DNA of 64,000 bases from Mesonia algae (GTDB taxonomy: Bacteria > Bacteroidota > Bacteroidia > Flavobacteriales > Flavobacteriaceae): NCBI RefSeq assembly GCF_003253545.1, contig NZ_QKYV01000006.1:1-64000 (forward strand), in the 5' to 3' direction. Below the pieces are notes generated by a model. It saw only the letters and a program-made list of their open reading frames with translations, made no database searches and was not told where the DNA came from. Position 1 is the first letter of the stretch. The number at the start of each line of letters is the position of its first letter. Shown piece after piece: positions 32,390 to 41,944 of this stretch. Position numbers and translations under genes: made by a program.

Positions 32390-34851
32390 TGGAAGAAGAA
32401 TTTGAAATTAATGACAGTACGACTGGGAATTTTGACATAAAAGGATTTATCCTTAAAGTGTTTAGTTACTGGTACATTTTTATCATTAGTATTCTAATAG
32501 GGCTTGGAATTGCTTATTATATCAATGTCAGAAAGCTTCCGGTGTATCGTTTAAGCTCTCTTATTAGTATTAAAGACGATCAAAATCCTTTTTTTACGTC
32601 TAATACCAGCCTTACTTTTAATTGGGGAGGGACTTCCGATAAGGTGAGCACAGCAGTAACTACACTCAATACTCGATCCCATAACGAACAGGTGGTAGAA
32701 CGTTTACAATATTATTTAGAATATTTAAGACAAGGAGAATATCAAAAAGTAGATGCTTACGGACAAACGCCTTTCCTTATTGAGGTGGATACTTCTCGTT
32801 TTCAAGCTTTGCATACGCTTATAGGGATTCGATTTATCGATTCTTCTCAGTATGAACTGAGTTTAACTCGGGAAGAACCAGGGCACGTTTCCTTGATGCG
32901 TTATCATGATAAAGAACAGAGTTCCTTGTTTTTAGAAAACGGGACCTTTAAAAGAACTTTTAAATTAGGGGAATCGGTTCGCTTGCCTTTTGCTAATTTT
33001 ACTCTAACTCGGTCTAAAAATCCATTAGTCACTGGAAAAACTTATTACATACAATTTCTAAATTTTGATAATGTTGTCAAGAGTTATCAAAATATTCGAG
33101 TAGATGCAGAGCAAAAAGGAGGCTCGGTCTTGTCTTTATCTTTAACGGGTAATAACAAAGAGAAACTGGTAGATTACCTCAATGCAACGGCAGAGGTGCT
33201 AAGCGATAATATGCTGAGGCGTAAAAATTTGTTTGCTACCAAGACCATTCAATTTATAGATAGCAGTCTGCAAGAGCGGTCTAAAGAGTTGAAAGTAGTT
33301 GAAGATGAAATGAATAGCTTTAAAAAAAGCAATGCCATTATCGATATTACTGCGGAAGCACAAAATTTACGTGTAAAATTAACCGATTTTGATGTTCAAG
33401 AACGAGATCTCAAACGCAGACTTAATTATTTGGTGACACTCGAAGATTATTTAGAATCTCGGAGTGATTATAGTAGTGTTCCCGCGCCTTCGGTAGCAGG
33501 AATAGAGGAGCCTAGCCTTACAAGTGGGGTTTCTCGGATCATTACCTTATCGGAAGAGCGAGAAAAATATCAATATAGTTTAAAAGAAGACAATCCTACC
33601 TTTGATGATATCGATCGGAAAATTAATGCTACCAAATCGGTTTTATTAGAAAACATCACTTCCTCTAAAGGATTATTAAAGTCTGAGTTAAATACTATCC
33701 GTAAAGAAATTGCTTCCTTAGAAGGAGAAGTTGCCAACTTACCTCAAGAACAACAAGATTTACTTAAAATTGAGCGCCGCTATAATATCAGCGAACAGAC
33801 GTATAATCTATTTTTAGCGAAACGAAATGAAGCAGGTTTGGTCAAAGCTGCCAATGTAAGTGATGTACAAGTGATCGATGAAGCCAAAGATGTGGGAGGC
33901 GGGAAAATAGGTCCGAATACGCAGTTGAATTATGTAATGGCTGTTTTGCTGGGAAGTGTCATTCCATTGGTATTTGTTTTTGTCATCGTATTTTTAGACA
34001 ATAAAATCAACAGTGCTAAAGATGTTGAACGTTTATCTCCAGTACCTATTTTGGGAATGTTAGGGAAGAGTAGACAATCGAGTAATTTGGTGGTGTATAA
34101 TAAACCTAAATCGGCTATTGCTGAAAGCTTTCGAGGTTTACGCGCTAGTCTGCAATTTATCTATAAGCAGCAAGAAATTACGGGATGTAAAACCGTATTG
34201 ATCACTTCTTCGGTATCTGGGGAAGGAAAGACGTTTTGTTCTATGAATTTGGCTTCCGTATTTGCGATTAGCGGAAAGAAGACCATTCTATTGGGACTGG
34301 ACTTAAGAAAGCCTAAAATCTTTGATGACTTTGAAATTACCAATCAGGTAGGAATAGTCAATTATTTAATCGGTCAAAAAAGCAGCGAAGAAGTTATACA
34401 AAAAACCAAATACGATCATCTAGATGTTATAACGGCGGGTCCCGTACCTCCTAATCCTTCAGAGTTATTGATGAACGATAAAATGGATGAAATCATAAAA
34501 GAGCTGCAAGCTACCTATGATTACATTATTCTCGATTCACCACCTGTAGGTTTAGTTTCTGATGCTTTAAATTTAGTGAAATATGCCGATGCTTCCCTGT
34601 ATATGGTCCGTCAGGGCTATACTAAACATGCCATGCTGGGGGTAATTAATGAGAAATATAAAAAAGGAGAGGTAGAAAATATTAGTTTTGTTCTTAATTA
34701 TTTCCAACAAAAAGCCAAATACGGTTATGGCTATGGTTACGGCTATGGCTACGGTTATGGCTATGGAAATTACGGGAATTATGGAAATGGATATCATGAT
34801 GACGAAAAAAAACAATCTCTATTTAATAAGGTCTTTAAACGGAAAAAATAA
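32389..34851 (+). CDS. wzc: Polysaccharide co-polymerase / tyrosine autokinase (Wzc family)
   Basis: The protein has 820 residues from ATG 32389. A Wzz-type N-terminus has a first TM around 21-42 and a second around 510-530, with a long periplasmic coiled coil between. The cytoplasmic BY-kinase domain has Walker A SVSGEGKTF (about 607-615), Walker A' LLGLDLRKPK and Walker B YIILDSPP. The C-terminus is a tyrosine cluster of six Gly-Tyr repeats followed by GNYGNYGNGYHDD (about 777-800), the autophosphorylated tail. Cycles of phosphorylation of this tail control chain length and export together with Wza. Confidence 0.92.
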   Translation: MEEEFEINDSTTGNFDIKGFILKVFSYWYIFIISILIGLGIAYYINVRKLPVYRLSSLISIKDDQNPFFTSNTSLTFNWGGTSDKVSTAVTTLNTRSHNEQVVERLQYYLEYLRQGEYQKVDAYGQTPFLIEVDTSRFQALHTLIGIRFIDSSQYELSLTREEPGHVSLMRYHDKEQSSLFLENGTFKRTFKLGESVRLPFANFTLTRSKNPLVTGKTYYIQFLNFDNVVKSYQNIRVDAEQKGGSVLSLSLTGNNKEKLVDYLNATAEVLSDNMLRRKNLFATKTIQFIDSSLQERSKELKVVEDEMNSFKKSNAIIDITAEAQNLRVKLTDFDVQERDLKRRLNYLVTLEDYLESRSDYSSVPAPSVAGIEEPSLTSGVSRIITLSEEREKYQYSLKEDNPTFDDIDRKINATKSVLLENITSSKGLLKSELNTIRKEIASLEGEVANLPQEQQDLLKIERRYNISEQTYNLFLAKRNEAGLVKAANVSDVQVIDEAKDVGGGKIGPNTQLNYVMAVLLGSVIPLVFVFVIVFLDNKINSAKDVERLSPVPILGMLGKSRQSSNLVVYNKPKSAIAESFRGLRASLQFIYKQQEITGCKTVLITSSVSGEGKTFCSMNLASVFAISGKKTILLGLDLRKPKIFDDFEITNQVGIVNYLIGQKSSEEVIQKTKYDHLDVITAGPVPPNPSELLMNDKMDEIIKELQATYDYIILDSPPVGLVSDALNLVKYADASLYMVRQGYTKHAMLGVINEKYKKGEVENISFVLNYFQQKAKYGYGYGYGYGYGYGYGNYGNYGNGYHDDEKKQSLFNKVFKRKK

Positions 34852-36138
34852 ATGAAAAATCAACCACATATTGCGATTATAGGTTTGGGCTATGTAGGAC
34901 TTCCTTTAGCTGTAGCTTTCGCTGAAAAATATTCTGTTATCGGTTTTGATATCAACCAAAATCGCGTTTCTCAGCTTCAGCAGGGAACCGATCATACCTT
35001 AGAAGTATCTGATGAACATTTACAATCAGTTTTAAAGGAAGAAAAAAACAAAGGCTTAGCGCTATCTTACACTCCAGATTCTTTAGCTGATGCGGAAGTC
35101 TATATTGTTACGGTACCCACACCAACCGATAAAAATCACCGTCCGGTACTTACTCCCTTAGAAAAAGCAAGTGAAACCATTGGTAAATACCTTAAAAAAG
35201 GAGACGTAGTTATTTACGAATCTACAGTTTATCCTGGAGTGACCGAAGAAGTATGTGTACCTATTCTAGAAGCGGTATCGGGATTAAAATTTAACGAAGA
35301 CTTTTATGCGGGCTATTCCCCAGAACGCATCAACCCGGGTGATAAGAAACATACGGTGACTCAAATTTTAAAAGTCACCTCTGGTTCAACTCCAGCTATG
35401 GCTCAGCAAATTGATAAGTTGTATGCTTCTATTATTACTGCTGGAACCCATTTAGCACCGAGTATCAAAGTAGCAGAAGCAGCCAAAGTTATTGAAAATT
35501 CACAGCGGGATATCAACATTGCCTTTGTGAATGAGTTGAGTAAGATCTTTAGGCTATTAAATATTGATACCGACGCAGTACTAGATGCGGCGGCGACCAA
35601 ATGGAACTTTATTAAGTTTACTCCGGGATTAGTAGGTGGTCATTGTATAGGAGTAGATCCTTATTATTTAGCACAACGAGCCCAAGAAGCAGGTTATAAC
35701 CCCGAGATTATTTTGGCAGGAAGACGTATGAATGATGGGATGGGTGCCTATGTCGCTCAAGAAGTTATTAAATTAATGGTTAAGAAAGAAGCGACAATTA
35801 AACGTGGAAAAGCCTTAGTATTAGGAATTACATTTAAAGAAAACTGTCCCGATGTTAGAAACACCAAGGCTATTGATGTCATCGATTCACTTAAAGAATA
35901 TAATTTAGAGGTCGATGTTTGTGACCCTTGGGCCAACCCAGAAGAGGTGAAATCTATATTTGATTTGGAATTAATCACCGATTGTAAAGAATTACAAAGC
36001 ACTTATGATACCATTGTATTGTGTGTTTCTCATCAAGAATTTTTAGCCTTAGACTTTCAAGCCCTACGCAAACCCGAAACGGTCGTATTTGATGTAAAGT
36101 CCTTTTTACCTAAAGAAATCATAGACGGAAGATTATAA
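34852..36138 (+). CDS. Nucleotide-sugar dehydrogenase (UDP-GalNAc/GlcNAc 6-dehydrogenase type)
   Basis: The protein has 428 residues. N-terminal Rossmann fold IGLGYVGLPLAVAFAEKY (about 10-27), central domain with SPERINPGD, catalytic Cys265 in VGGHCIGVDPYYLAQRA, and the C-terminal UDP-binding domain (VLGITFKENCPDVRNTK). The AQRAQEAGY pattern and length resemble WbpO/TviB, which oxidise UDP-N-acetylhexosamine to the uronic acid. It starts directly after the Wzc stop and overlaps the next gene's ATG, so it is operonic. With the following epimerase it would supply UDP-GalNAcA. Confidence 0.88.
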   Translation: MKNQPHIAIIGLGYVGLPLAVAFAEKYSVIGFDINQNRVSQLQQGTDHTLEVSDEHLQSVLKEEKNKGLALSYTPDSLADAEVYIVTVPTPTDKNHRPVLTPLEKASETIGKYLKKGDVVIYESTVYPGVTEEVCVPILEAVSGLKFNEDFYAGYSPERINPGDKKHTVTQILKVTSGSTPAMAQQIDKLYASIITAGTHLAPSIKVAEAAKVIENSQRDINIAFVNELSKIFRLLNIDTDAVLDAAATKWNFIKFTPGLVGGHCIGVDPYYLAQRAQEAGYNPEIILAGRRMNDGMGAYVAQEVIKLMVKKEATIKRGKALVLGITFKENCPDVRNTKAIDVIDSLKEYNLEVDVCDPWANPEEVKSIFDLELITDCKELQSTYDTIVLCVSHQEFLALDFQALRKPETVVFDVKSFLPKEIIDGRL

Positions 36139-37115
36139 TGGAGTATACTACAGCATACCACACTCAAGATTTAAAAGATTATTCATTTCTTATTACGGGA
36201 GGAGCTGGTTTTATTGGCTCTAACTTGGTACAATATTTATTAGAACACGGGGCTAAAAAAGTCCGTGTTCTAGATAACCTATCCAATGGCTATTATGCCA
36301 ACATTGAAGAATTTGAAAACCACTCAGCTTTCGAATTTATGGAAGGTGACATTAGAGATTTAGAGACTTGCAAAAAAGCCCTTAACGGAATAGATTACGT
36401 AAGTCATCAAGCTGCTTTGGGGTCAGTTCCTCGTTCGATTAACGATCCTATCACCTCTAATGATGTGAATGTGAGCGGATTTTTAAATATGTTAGTTGCA
36501 CAAAAAGAAAGTGATTCCGTAAAGCGATTGGTTTATGCAGCCTCTAGTTCTACCTATGGAGATAGTAAAACCTTACCTAAAGTAGAAGAACAGATCGGAA
36601 AACCTTTATCTCCGTATGCCGTTACCAAATATGTAAATGAATTATATGCCGATGTGTTTGCTAAAACTTACGGAATAGAAATTATAGGTCTGCGTTACTT
36701 TAATGTATTCGGTCCTAAGCAAAGTCCCAATGGAGCCTATGCAGCAGTAATTCCTTTATTTATGCAAGCTTTAAAAGATGGGGAAGCCCCTACCATTAAT
36801 GGAGACGGAGAACAAACCCGAGATTTTACCTTTGTAGAAAATGCGGTTCAAGCCAATGTTAAGGCTTTGTTCGCTCCTCAAGAAGCTGTCAACGAAGTCT
36901 ATAATGTAGCTTATGGAGAACGCATTAGTTTGAACCAACTGTGGAAATCTTTACAAGAAGCCGCAGGATCAGATTTAAAAGCAGAATACGGACCCTCACG
37001 ACAAGGCGATGTGCGTGATAGTTTGGCTAATATCCAAAAAGGAAAAGACAAATTAGGTTACGAGCCTCAATATAGCGTTCATAACGGATTACAAGTGACT
37101 TGGTCTAATTTTTAA
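36138..37115 (+). CDS. NAD-dependent UDP-sugar 4-epimerase (WbpP/TviC type)
   Basis: This 325-residue protein is an extended SDR: NAD motif GGAGFIGSNL (about 20-29), ASSSTYGDS with the catalytic Ser, and Tyr160-x-x-x-Lys164 (YAVTKYVNELYADVFA). LRYFNVFGPKQSPNGAYAAVIP is characteristic of UDP-GlcNAc/GalNAc 4-epimerases of the WbpP group. The N-terminal extension (TAYHTQDLKDYSFLITGG) also fits. It overlaps the dehydrogenase gene by one base; the pair is commonly linked in Vi-antigen-like pathways. Confidence 0.88.
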   Translation: MEYTTAYHTQDLKDYSFLITGGAGFIGSNLVQYLLEHGAKKVRVLDNLSNGYYANIEEFENHSAFEFMEGDIRDLETCKKALNGIDYVSHQAALGSVPRSINDPITSNDVNVSGFLNMLVAQKESDSVKRLVYAASSSTYGDSKTLPKVEEQIGKPLSPYAVTKYVNELYADVFAKTYGIEIIGLRYFNVFGPKQSPNGAYAAVIPLFMQALKDGEAPTINGDGEQTRDFTFVENAVQANVKALFAPQEAVNEVYNVAYGERISLNQLWKSLQEAAGSDLKAEYGPSRQGDVRDSLANIQKGKDKLGYEPQYSVHNGLQVTWSNF

Positions 37116-37126
37116 ATCCATAGAGT

Positions 37127-37981
37127 GTGAAGCAGGAAGAGTGGTTATATGAAATTACACCCAAACGCAAACTGATTGATCTCAATCTAAAAGAAATTTG
37201 GCGGTATAGGGATTTGCTTATTCTTTTTGTAAAAAGAGATATTGTCACTGTATATAAGCAAACCATTTTGGGTCCGCTTTGGTTTTTTATTCAGCCTTTG
37301 TTTACTTCGGTGATCTTTACCTTAGTGTTTAGTAACATCGCAGGGCTTAAATCGGGTGTGATTCCTTCTTTTTTATTTAACCTGGCGGGAATTACCGCTT
37401 GGAACTACTTTAAAGAATGCCTTACTGGGACTTCAAATACCTTTCGCGGGAATGCGGCTATTTTTGGAAAAGTATATTTCCCAAGAGCCATTATGCCACT
37501 TTCGGTCACCATCTCCAATTTATTGAAATTTGGAATTCAATTGTCTATTTTTATAGGCTTTTATTTGTATTATGTGTTGATCGGGAAGGATATAAGTCCG
37601 AATTTCTATTTGCTGCTATTTCCTGTATATGTATTGATGATGGCGTTAATGGGCTTAGGCTTAGGGATGTGTATTTCAGCTTTTACGACCAAATACCGAG
37701 ATTTAACCGTGTTGGTAGGTTTTGCGACTTCATTACTCATGTATGTATCGGCAGTTCCTTTTTCCTTAGCGGAAGCCATTAAGAAAGTACCCGAATTGAG
37801 TTGGGCATTTCAATACAATCCCATTACGCAATTGATTGAAGGCTTTCGTTTTATGACGCTTGATTATGGGATGTTTACCTGGGGCGGATTTATATACGCA
37901 TTAGTTTTTTCTATTTTATTATTTTTGGTGGGATTAATTGTATTTAATAAAACAGAAAAGAATTTTATTGATACGGTTTAG
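37127..37981 (+). CDS. wzm: Polysaccharide ABC exporter permease (Wzm)
   Basis: The protein has 284 residues from GTG 37127. It has an ABC2-type membrane protein layout with six transmembrane helices: an amphipathic N-terminus (LKEIWRYRDLLILFVKRDI) and TMs starting at GPLWFFIQPLFTSVIFTLVF. The loop KECLTGTSNTFRGNAAIFGKVYFPRAIMPL is the family signature region. It pairs with the ATPase at 38206 to export undecaprenyl-linked polysaccharide. It is separated from its partner by 224 bp of short repeats instead of the usual overlap. Confidence 0.9.
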   Translation: MKQEEWLYEITPKRKLIDLNLKEIWRYRDLLILFVKRDIVTVYKQTILGPLWFFIQPLFTSVIFTLVFSNIAGLKSGVIPSFLFNLAGITAWNYFKECLTGTSNTFRGNAAIFGKVYFPRAIMPLSVTISNLLKFGIQLSIFIGFYLYYVLIGKDISPNFYLLLFPVYVLMMALMGLGLGMCISAFTTKYRDLTVLVGFATSLLMYVSAVPFSLAEAIKKVPELSWAFQYNPITQLIEGFRFMTLDYGMFTWGGFIYALVFSILLFLVGLIVFNKTEKNFIDTV

Positions 37982-38170
37982 GGTAGTAATTAGCAGTTAG
38001 CGATTAGCTCTTAGCGGTTAGCAGTTAACAGTTAACAGTTAGAAGTTAGCAGTGGGGCTTAGGACGAAAGACTTAAGAAGTGAGGAGTTAGCGGTTAGCA
38101 GTTGGTAGTAAACAGTAAACAGTTAAAGGTTAGAAGTTAGCAGTGGACTTAGGACGTAAGATTTAAGAAA
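37982..38170 (+). repeat. Minisatellite-like repeats between wzm and wzt
   Basis: About 190 bp is built from variants of GTTAGCAGTTAACAGTTA. A longer phrase (TTAGAAGTTAGCAGTGG then CTTAGGACG) occurs twice, at about 38040 and 38126, 86 bp apart. No coding capacity. Related phrases (GACTTAAGAC, GGACTTAA) occur in the intergenic blocks near 26.3 and 29.1 kb. Confidence 0.6.
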
Positions 38171-38205
38171 AAACAGAATTAAAAAAGATTAGTTGATAAA
38201 TTACT

Positions 38206-39462
38206 ATGAGTGATGTAATTCTTAAAGCAGAAAATATTAGTAAGCAATACCGACTGGGAACGGTAGGGACGGGGACCTTAAGCCATGACCTTAACCGTTG
38301 GTGGCATCAGCTTCGCGGAAAAGAAGATCCTTATACGAAAGTCGGAGCAGTCAACGATCGTAGTCAAAAAGCTACTGAAGATTATGTATGGGCGATTAAA
38401 GACATTAGCTTTGAAGTAAAACGCGGAGAAGTTTTGGGGATTATCGGGAAAAATGGAGCTGGAAAATCAACTTTACTAAAAATACTCTCAAGAGTCACCG
38501 GCCCAACGACAGGTTCTATAAAAACCCGAGGACGTATCGCCTCTCTCCTAGAAGTAGGAACAGGCTTTCACCCCGAACTCACTGGTAGAGAAAATGTGTT
38601 CTTAAATGGCGCCATTTTAGGAATGACCAAAGCCGAAGTGAATGAAAAGCTAGAAGAAATTATTAGTTTTTCAGGATGTGAAATGTATATTGATACTCCT
38701 GTAAAACGCTACAGTAGTGGAATGCGGGTACGTTTAGCATTTGCCGTCGCCGCCCATTTAGAACCCGAAATTTTAGTCATCGATGAGGTCTTAGCCGTAG
38801 GAGATGCTGAATTCCAAAAAAAGGCCATCGGTAAAATGCAAGATATTTCTCAAGGTCAAGGGAGAACGGTATTATTTGTCAGTCATAATATGGCTTCTGT
38901 AAAGAGTTTATGTACACGGGCTATTGTCTTAGAAAACGGTTCTTCGGTCTTTGAAGGTACAACAGACGAAAGTGTTAGCTATTATTTAAGTTTAGGTAAT
39001 GATAAAGGAGCAGATTATTTACGATATTTTAATAAAAAAGAATTTAATCAACTAAAATTTCAATTAATTAACTTTGGAGTAAGAGCTAGAACTAAAGATT
39101 ATGGTGCACCTTTGTTGAGAACCGATGACTTATATTTTGAAATAAATTTTATAAATCCTAAACAAAAAAACCTGATTCTTAGTTTAAGATTTAAAGATGA
39201 GCAAGGTAACTTTATATTCGTTACCACTTCCGAAAAAGATTTTCAATTAAAGGAAGAAGCACAATTAATACATATGTGTGTTCCAAAATCTTTTTTTAAC
39301 CAAGGAGTATTTTTTGTTGATATACAGGTAACCAATGGCAAAAAATTACTTTTTAGGAAAAAAGACGCCATTTCATTTAATATTATTCAGGAACAAACTG
39401 CTTTAGGTAGATGGATGGGGAAAACCCCAGGAGCTTTAAAACCACATTTTAAATGGTACTAA
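38206..39462 (+). CDS. wzt: Polysaccharide ABC exporter ATPase with C-terminal sugar-binding-type domain (Wzt)
   Basis: The protein has 418 residues. The N-terminal ABC domain has a long insertion before Walker A (GTLSHDLNRWWHQLRGKEDP), typical of Bacteroidota Wzt: Walker A GKNGAGKST (about 83-91), signature RYSSGMRVRLA, Walker B LVIDEVLAVGD, switch His in FVSHNM. The C-terminal ~140 residues (about 275-418) form a beta-rich Wzt-C-like domain, which in known systems reads the terminal modification of the polymer and so couples chain end to export. It overlaps the following sulfotransferase gene by 10 nt, an appealing hint that sulfation could be a terminal mark (inference). Confidence 0.9.
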   Translation: MSDVILKAENISKQYRLGTVGTGTLSHDLNRWWHQLRGKEDPYTKVGAVNDRSQKATEDYVWAIKDISFEVKRGEVLGIIGKNGAGKSTLLKILSRVTGPTTGSIKTRGRIASLLEVGTGFHPELTGRENVFLNGAILGMTKAEVNEKLEEIISFSGCEMYIDTPVKRYSSGMRVRLAFAVAAHLEPEILVIDEVLAVGDAEFQKKAIGKMQDISQGQGRTVLFVSHNMASVKSLCTRAIVLENGSSVFEGTTDESVSYYLSLGNDKGADYLRYFNKKEFNQLKFQLINFGVRARTKDYGAPLLRTDDLYFEINFINPKQKNLILSLRFKDEQGNFIFVTTSEKDFQLKEEAQLIHMCVPKSFFNQGVFFVDIQVTNGKKLLFRKKDAISFNIIQEQTALGRWMGKTPGALKPHFKWY

Positions 39463-40157
39463 ATAAGGTCGGTTTTATAAAAAAAATAAAAGAGGGTATT
39501 TGGCAGATACAAAAAGCTAATAAACCAAAAATTTTTGGAATAGGTAACAATAAAACAGGAACTACTTCACTAAAAAGTGCAATGCAGGCTCTTAATTATA
39601 AAGTAGGAAATCAAAGACAAGCAGAAATAATGCATCATACTTGGGCTAAAAGAGATTTCCAACCTATTGTTGAGTATTGCAAAACTGCAGAATTTTTTCA
39701 AGATTTTCCATTTAGCAAACCTTTCACTTTTATTGCTTTAGATCAAGCTTATCCTAATAGTAAATTTATTTTAACAGTGCGTAGTTCGCCCGAAGAATGG
39801 TACAATTCGTTAATAAAATTTCATGCTAAACTTTGGGGTAAAAATGGTAGAGTACCCACGAAGGAAGATTTAAAAGAAGCCACCTATATCTATAAAGGTT
39901 GGGCTTGGGAAGTAAATCGTTACAATTATAATAGTCCAGAAAATGATCCTTATAACAAAGAAGCATTAATTAAAAATTATCTTTGTTATAATCAACAAGT
40001 AAAAGAATATTTTAAACATCGAAAAAATGATTTGTTGGTTTTAAATGTAGCTCAACCCAATGCTTATCAAGAATTGTGTAAGTTTTTAGGGAAGGAAGTT
40101 ATTCAGAGTAATTTTCCTTGGACCAATAAAACAGCTGATTTAGATTATAGAAAATAA
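39453..40157 (+). CDS. Sulfotransferase-family protein 1
   Basis: The protein has 234 residues. The PAPS 5'-phosphosulfate loop is visible as FGIGNNKTGTTSLKSAM (about 27-43; P-loop-like K-T-G-T-T-S), and the 3'-phosphate region as KFILTVRSSPEEWYNSL (about 105-122; Arg-Ser pair). This is the pattern of the Sulfotransfer family close to bacterial carbohydrate sulfotransferases. It is cytosolic, with no signal peptide. The substrate is presumably a lipid-linked or nucleotide-linked sugar of this locus. It overlaps wzt by 10 nt. Confidence 0.75.
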   Translation: MVLNKVGFIKKIKEGIWQIQKANKPKIFGIGNNKTGTTSLKSAMQALNYKVGNQRQAEIMHHTWAKRDFQPIVEYCKTAEFFQDFPFSKPFTFIALDQAYPNSKFILTVRSSPEEWYNSLIKFHAKLWGKNGRVPTKEDLKEATYIYKGWAWEVNRYNYNSPENDPYNKEALIKNYLCYNQQVKEYFKHRKNDLLVLNVAQPNAYQELCKFLGKEVIQSNFPWTNKTADLDYRK

Positions 40158-40161
40158 AACC

Positions 40162-41235
40162 ATGATATACGTAACTAAAACTTTTTTTCCACCTTTAAAA
40201 GAGTACAAAAGCTACCTAGAACGTATTTGGGAAAATAAATGGTTGACTAATAATGGAGAACTGTATAAAGAATTATCTAGTCGACTTACCGACTACCTTA
40301 AGGTAAGACATATTCTCCCCATGACTAATGGAACCTTGCCTCTCCAAATTGCCTTAAATGCATTAGGGAAACAGGGAGAAATAATAACTACACCTTTTAG
40401 TTATGTCGCTACTACATCAAGTATTGTATGGGAGAAATGTAGTCCTGTCTTTGTAGATATTCATCCAGAATTTTTAAGTATTGATGAAACCAAAATAGAA
40501 GCTGCAATAACAACTCAAACAACGGCGATTTTAGCTACCCATGTTTTTGGAAATCCGTGTGCGATAGAAGAAATTGAAAAAATAGCTAAAAGATACCACC
40601 TTAAGGTTATTTATGATGCGGCTCATTGTTTTGGTGTTGAATACAAAGGGCAATCGGTGTTCAACTATGGGGATGTTAGTACTTGTAGTTTTCATGCTAC
40701 TAAATTATTTCATACAGGAGAAGGAGGAGCTGCTTTTGTACAGAATCAAGAAACGTTTCAACAACTTTTTTATCGTCATAATTTTGGACATAATGGTCCC
40801 TTGGAATACCATGGCTTAGGAATTAATGCTAAAATGAATGAGTTACAAGCGGCCATGGGCTTAAGTGTTTTACCTTATATAGAAAAAATAATTGCCAAAC
40901 GTAAAGTAATTTGTGATTTCTATGATCAACATTTAAATTTAGGAACGATAAGTAAATTAAAATTAAGAGATCATACAGAGTGGAATTATAGTTATTATCC
41001 TATTATCTTTAATACAGAAAAAGATTTATTACAAACAGAGAAAGCTTTAAACGAAAACAAGATTTTTCCTCGCAGATATTTTTACCCGAGTTTACATCGA
41101 TTGGATTACGTAAAAAGTGATGCTATGCCAATTTCTGATCAAATATCCAAAACAATTTTATGCTTACCTCTATATGATAGTTTAAAAAAAGAAGATCAAA
41201 GAAAAATAATTTCTATAATCAACAAACACTTGTAA
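40162..41235 (+). CDS. DegT/DnrJ/EryC1 aminotransferase (sugar aminotransferase)
   Basis: The protein has 357 residues. It is a PLP-dependent sugar aminotransferase: MTNGTLPLQIALNALG (substrate/PLP phosphate region), TPFSYVATTSSIVWEKC, IYDAAHCFGVEYKGQ with the Asp that contacts PLP, and the Schiff-base Lys181 in SFHATKLFHTGEGG. Such enzymes aminate 3- or 4-keto nucleotide sugars. It is followed by a WbqC gene 1 nt away, a frequent pair in loci that make N-acylated amino sugars. No dehydratase producing the keto sugar was found inside the window. Confidence 0.88.
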   Translation: MIYVTKTFFPPLKEYKSYLERIWENKWLTNNGELYKELSSRLTDYLKVRHILPMTNGTLPLQIALNALGKQGEIITTPFSYVATTSSIVWEKCSPVFVDIHPEFLSIDETKIEAAITTQTTAILATHVFGNPCAIEEIEKIAKRYHLKVIYDAAHCFGVEYKGQSVFNYGDVSTCSFHATKLFHTGEGGAAFVQNQETFQQLFYRHNFGHNGPLEYHGLGINAKMNELQAAMGLSVLPYIEKIIAKRKVICDFYDQHLNLGTISKLKLRDHTEWNYSYYPIIFNTEKDLLQTEKALNENKIFPRRYFYPSLHRLDYVKSDAMPISDQISKTILCLPLYDSLKKEDQRKIISIINKHL

Positions 41236-41236
41236 T

Positions 41237-41944
41237 ATGACTTTGGCGGTTATGCAACCTTACCTATTTCCTTATATAGGTTATTTTCAACTGATAAAAG
41301 CTGTAGATGTATTTGTTTTTTATGATGATGTCAATTTTATTAAGCAAGGTTGGATCAATCGAAATCAAATATTGGTTAATCATGAAGCTAATTTATTCAC
41401 CGTTCCATTAAAAAAAGCAAGTTCTTTTAAACAGATTAATCAAGTAGAAATAAATGTTACTTTATATCCTCAATGGAAAAAAAAGTTTTTAAGGAAAATT
41501 GAACAGAGTTATACTAAGGCACCTTATTTTAAAGAGGTGTTTCCTCTCATTTCAAATGTATTTTCAGCTCCTCTATCTAACATATCAAATTTAGCCATAC
41601 ATAGTATTATTGAAGTTTCGAATTATTTAGAATTAAATAAAAAGTTTATGATTTCTTCTGAAACATTTTCAGAAACAAAAGAACAAGAACGAACACAAAA
41701 GTTAATTTCTATCAATCACCACTTAAAAGCAACTACTTATATTAATGCTTTGGGTGGTAAAGAATTGTATAGCAAAGAAGAGTTTAGAAGAGAAGGCATA
41801 AAATTACATTTTTTAAAACCTAATCTTAATGCTTATGAACAATTTGGAAGTGAGTTCGTGAAAGGATTATCTATGATAGATATATTAATGTTTAATAGTA
41901 AAGAGGATATAATTAAAATGCTTACTAATTTTTCTTTAATATGA
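41237..41944 (+). CDS. wbqC: WbqC family protein
   Basis: The protein has 235 residues. The N-terminus LAVMQPYLFPYIGYFQLIKA, then VFYDDVNFIKQGWINRNQIL, is the hallmark of the WbqC family, whose members accompany sugar aminotransferases in O-antigen and capsule loci. The family is suspected to attach amino-acid or acyl groups to amino sugars, but the reaction is not firmly established. It lies one base after the aminotransferase and overlaps the following sulfotransferase-like gene by 4 nt. Confidence 0.88.
   Translation: MTLAVMQPYLFPYIGYFQLIKAVDVFVFYDDVNFIKQGWINRNQILVNHEANLFTVPLKKASSFKQINQVEINVTLYPQWKKKFLRKIEQSYTKAPYFKEVFPLISNVFSAPLSNISNLAIHSIIEVSNYLELNKKFMISSETFSETKEQERTQKLISINHHLKATTYINALGGKELYSKEEFRREGIKLHFLKPNLNAYEQFGSEFVKGLSMIDILMFNSKEDIIKMLTNFSLI

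Noticed and set aside
34573-34815. Minus-strand ORF opposite the Gly-Tyr tail
   Set aside because: It arises only from the low-complexity repeat on the other strand.
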